From: Leisingera aquaemixtae
GTDB taxonomy: Bacteria; Pseudomonadota; Alphaproteobacteria; Rhodobacterales; Rhodobacteraceae
NCBI RefSeq assembly: GCF_001458395.1
Contig: NZ_CYSR01000026.1
Location: 1-64,000 of the forward strand
Direction: 5' to 3'
Length of the DNA: 64,000 nucleotides
Both the position numbers and the translations under genes were made by a program. Shown in pieces: positions 61,555 to 64,000 of the stretch; the stretch's first letter is position 1; each line of letters begins with the position of its first letter. The notes beneath the pieces are model-generated. The model did no database searches. It worked only from the letters and a program-made list of their open reading frames with translations, and was not told where the DNA came from.

Positions 61555-62301
61555 ATGACACAGAACCAACTGCGCCTGGGCGTGAACATCGACCATGTCG
61601 CCACCGTGCGCAATGCCCGCGGCGGCGCTTATCCGGACCCGGTCCGCGCTGCAAAACTGGCGGAGGAGGCAGGCGCCGACGGCATCACCGCCCACCTGCG
61701 CGAAGACCGCCGCCATATCACCGACGCTGACATTGACGGGCTGATGGAGGCGCTGAGCGTGCCGCTGAACTTCGAGATGGCAGCGACGGAGGAAATGCAG
61801 AAGATCGCCCTGCGCCACAAGCCGCACGCGGTCTGCATCGTGCCGGAAAAGCGCGAGGAGCGCACCACCGAGGGCGGGCTGGAAGTGGCGCGCGAGGAAA
61901 ACCGCCTGGCGCATTACATCGCGCCGCTGCGCGCGGCGGGCTGCCGGGTGTCGATCTTCATTGCTGCCGACCGCAAGCAGATCGAGGCTGCGCACCGGAT
62001 CGGGGCCGAGGTGATCGAGCTGCACACCGGCGCCTATTGCGACTTCCACGCCGAGGGCAAGGTCGCGGAGCGCGACCGCGAGTTGGAGGCCCTGCGGGAG
62101 ATGTCTGCCTATGCCCATTCGCTTGGGCTGGAGGTGCATGCGGGCCATGGCCTCACCTATGAGACCGTGCAGCCGGTTGCGGCCTTTCCGGAGGTGAAGG
62201 AACTGAACATCGGCCACTTCCTGATCGGCGAAGCGATCTTTCGCGGGCTGACCCCGGCGGTGCAGGAGATGCGCCGCCTGATGGATGAAGCGCGGGGGTG
62301 A
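61555..62301 (+). CDS. pdxJ: Pyridoxine 5'-phosphate synthase
   Basis: PdxJ condenses 3-amino-2-oxopropyl phosphate with deoxyxylulose phosphate to form pyridoxine phosphate. The 248-aa TIM-barrel protein has LGVNIDHVATVRNARGGAYPDPV, ADGITAHLREDRRHITDADI, ELHTGAYCDFHAEG and HAGHGLTYETVQPVAAFPEVKELNIGHFLIGEAIF. ATG 61555 fits the family length. Confidence 0.97.
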   Translation: MTQNQLRLGVNIDHVATVRNARGGAYPDPVRAAKLAEEAGADGITAHLREDRRHITDADIDGLMEALSVPLNFEMAATEEMQKIALRHKPHAVCIVPEKREERTTEGGLEVAREENRLAHYIAPLRAAGCRVSIFIAADRKQIEAAHRIGAEVIELHTGAYCDFHAEGKVAERDRELEALREMSAYAHSLGLEVHAGHGLTYETVQPVAAFPEVKELNIGHFLIGEAIFRGLTPAVQEMRRLMDEARG

Positions 62302-62308
62302 CGGGGCG

Positions 62309-62728
62309 ATGCACGTCAATCTGATCCGCTACGGGCTCTTGTGGATGGCGGCCTCTGCCGGGATGCTGATGCTGGGTCTGCTGCTGGCGCAGTTTGGGGC
62401 CGGGATGCCGGCCGGGCTGGCAACCGTGCTGCCGCCGATGTTTGCCGCCGTGCTGGAAGGGATGCGCATTGCGCAGGCCACCCGGGCACCTCTGGCGGGC
62501 AGGGCGGCCTGGGTCAACGCGGCAGCAATGACCGGGGTTGTGGCGGTGCTGACGGCCGTGCAGCTGCCGCTTTACTGGAACAATCCGGTGGTGGCCGAGG
62601 CGCGGCAAACGATTCCGGCCCTGTTCCTGGCAGGTGTATGTGTGCTGCTGCTGGCGGTCATCCTGATGGTCAACCGGCTGTTTCTGGGCCATGGCATCAA
62701 GCTGGGTTTGAAACGGCTGGAAGAATGA
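62309..62728 (+). CDS. Four-helix membrane protein (hypothetical)
   Basis: The 139-aa protein has four hydrophobic segments ([88 protein letters not shown]). It resembles the ABZJ_00895 family by memory. Its stop overlaps the acpS start (ATGA), so it is translated together with it. Function unknown. Confidence 0.75.
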   Translation: MHVNLIRYGLLWMAASAGMLMLGLLLAQFGAGMPAGLATVLPPMFAAVLEGMRIAQATRAPLAGRAAWVNAAAMTGVVAVLTAVQLPLYWNNPVVAEARQTIPALFLAGVCVLLLAVILMVNRLFLGHGIKLGLKRLEE

Positions 62729-63156
62729 TCCTGGGCGTCGGAACCGATCTTGCCAATATCGAGCGGATCCAGCGGACGCTGGACCGGTTCGGCGACCGGT
62801 TCCGGAACCGGGTTTTCACCGAGACGGAGCAGAAAAAGGCCGAGCGCCGCCGTGATGTGGCGGGCACCTACGCCAAGCGCTGGGCCGCCAAGGAGGCCTG
62901 CTCGAAGGCGCTGGGCACTGGTCTGCGCATGGGCATCGCCTGGAAGGATATGGCGGTCTCCAACCTGCGCACCGGCCAGCCGGTGATGCATGTGACCGGC
63001 TGGGCGGCCGACCGTCTGCGCGAGATGACCCCGCCCGGCCATGAGGCGGTGATCCACGTGACATTGACCGACGACCACCCCTGGGCGCAGGCCTTCGTGG
63101 TGATCGAGGCGCGCCCGTCCGCCAGCGACCCGGCGGAATCACCTTCGGGAACTTGA
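62725..63156 (+). CDS. acpS: Holo-[acyl-carrier-protein] synthase
   Basis: AcpS adds phosphopantetheine from CoA to ACP. The 143-aa protein has [35 protein letters not shown] and [20 protein letters not shown], which carry the metal- and CoA-binding Asp and Glu residues. The start overlaps the upstream stop (ATGA). lepB follows after 58 bp. Confidence 0.96.
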   Translation: MILGVGTDLANIERIQRTLDRFGDRFRNRVFTETEQKKAERRRDVAGTYAKRWAAKEACSKALGTGLRMGIAWKDMAVSNLRTGQPVMHVTGWAADRLREMTPPGHEAVIHVTLTDDHPWAQAFVVIEARPSASDPAESPSGT

Positions 63157-63214
63157 CTTGGCCCCCGCAGGCCCGCATGTAGCCCCGGACCCTGTTTCCA
63201 AACCGGAGAGCCTG

Positions 63215-64000
63215 ATGACGGCCAAAGCAAAGACCGGCAGTTCGATCCTTGAGACGATCAAGACCATCGTCTACGCGCTGCTGATCGCCGGTGTCTTCCG
63301 CACCCTGTTCTTCCAGCCTTTCTGGATTCCGTCCGGATCAATGAAGGAAACCCTGCTGATCGGGGATTTCCTGTTCGTGAACAAGATGGCCTACGGTTAT
63401 TCCTATGCCTCTTGCCCCAGCGTGCGCATTGGCGCGGTCGGGCTGAACATTGACGCCAAGGACATCTGCGGCTTTCTGGACGGCGACAACACCCGCCTGA
63501 TGGGCGGCCAGCCGGAGCGCGGCGATGTGGTGGTGTTCCGCCATCCGGTCAACGGCAACGACTTTATCAAGCGGCTGGTCGGCCTGCCGGGCGACAAGAT
63601 CCAGATGAAGAACGGCGTGCTGTTCATCAACGGCGCCCCGGTCAAGCTGGAAGACGCTGGCCAGTTCGAGGAAGTGATGGAACGCCAGGGGCCGCAGGGC
63701 TCCTTCCCGCGCTGCGAAAACGCGCCGGTGGGCCAGGGGGCCATCTGCAAGAAGTCGCGCAAGCTGGAAACCCTGCCGGGCGGCAATGAGCATATCGTGC
63801 TCAACATCACCAACCAGGGCATGGACCACACCGGTGTGTACCAGGTTCCGGAAGGCCACTATTTCTTCATGGGCGACAACCGGGACAACTCCTCCGACAG
63901 CCGCCTGCCGCAGTCTGCGGGCGGGGTTGGCTTTGTGCCTTTTGAAAACCTGATCGGCCGTGCCGACCGGATCATGTTCTCCTCTGCCGGGCGGTCCATG
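63215..64000 (+). CDS. lepB: Signal peptidase I, 3'-truncated by the window
   Basis: The open frame from ATG 63215 continues to the end of the window without a stop. It encodes an N-terminal transmembrane segment (IVYALLIAGVFRTLFFQPFWIP), the catalytic Ser in PSGSMKETLLIGDFLFVNK, the Lys region FIKRLVGLPGDKI, and GHYFFMGDNRDNSSDSR. It cleaves signal peptides of exported proteins. GGAGAG precedes the start. The C-terminal end lies outside the window. Confidence 0.96.
   Translation, partial: MTAKAKTGSSILETIKTIVYALLIAGVFRTLFFQPFWIPSGSMKETLLIGDFLFVNKMAYGYSYASCPSVRIGAVGLNIDAKDICGFLDGDNTRLMGGQPERGDVVVFRHPVNGNDFIKRLVGLPGDKIQMKNGVLFINGAPVKLEDAGQFEEVMERQGPQGSFPRCENAPVGQGAICKKSRKLETLPGGNEHIVLNITNQGMDHTGVYQVPEGHYFFMGDNRDNSSDSRLPQSAGGVGFVPFENLIGRADRIMFSSAGRSM

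Overview
This 64 kb window is a GC-rich chromosomal segment of an alphaproteobacterium of the Roseobacter group (Rhodobacteraceae, probably Leisingera/Phaeobacter-like). I infer this from family resemblance, from the split ATP synthase genes (an F0-only cluster with b and b' subunits), from MipZ, and from dispersed repeats that I remember from roseobacter genomes. No database search was run. Most of the window is housekeeping or core catabolic sequence. The only clearly foreign part is the first ~2.3 kb.

Layout. 0-0.44 kb: the end of an rRNA operon (5S rRNA, then initiator tRNA). 0.44-2.3 kb: a decayed insertion next to the tRNA 3' end, with a recombinase remnant, a 3'-truncated T5orf172/GIY-YIG-type gene and a doubly deleted IS66 element. 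2.4-9.9 kb: a homogentisate catabolic operon (hmgA, fahA, MBL-fold protein, FAD monooxygenase, DUF2783 protein, VOC protein, maiA) with a divergent MarR regulator and a palindromic operator candidate. 9.9-12.0 kb: class III adenylate cyclase and mipZ. 12.2-24.3 kb: the translation and secretion block rpsP-rimM-trmD-rplS-rpmE-ffh, broken up by bluB, a kinase-like gene, a mechanosensitive channel, a DEAD-box helicase, chorismate mutase and three tandem GNAT genes. 24.5-33.1 kb: a degenerate EF-G paralogue, ProX-type editing protein, racemase, azoreductase/LysR, two EamA transporters, a Usp protein and an ArsR regulator. 33.3-36.0 kb: atpI-B-E-F'-F with a clear terminator. 36.1-42.8 kb: GntR regulator and divergent aminotransferase, smc, and two small exported proteins. 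42.8-49.3 kb: lytic transglycosylase, cobD/cobC, glutathionyl-hydroquinone reductase, L,D-transpeptidase and a PatB/MalY lyase. 49.4-51.7 kb: def, a def-like gene lacking catalytic residues, and fmt. 51.8-57.4 kb: glycosyltransferase, TRIC channel, rnhA, methyltransferase, LysE exporter, ispH, cytochrome c and a NYN nuclease. 57.6-64 kb: folK, rpoZ, rsh, DUF2062, pdxJ, a membrane protein, acpS and lepB, the last cut by the window edge.

How the genes work together. HmgA, FahA and MaiA form the complete ring-cleavage route from homogentisate to fumarate and acetoacetate. The embedded flavin monooxygenase with its small overlapping partner looks like an entry hydroxylase feeding that route. Def and Fmt are the paired formylation/deformylation system. 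Ffh and LepB belong to the secretory route. Rsh, RpoZ, PdxJ and AcpS form a common alphaproteobacterial housekeeping cluster.

I saw no CRISPR array, prophage, secretion island or obvious new defence system. The most interesting items are the deformylase-like protein missing Cys and Glu, the EF-G paralogue with a degenerate GTPase domain, the putative two-component hydroxylase in the hmg operon, and several palindromic sites.
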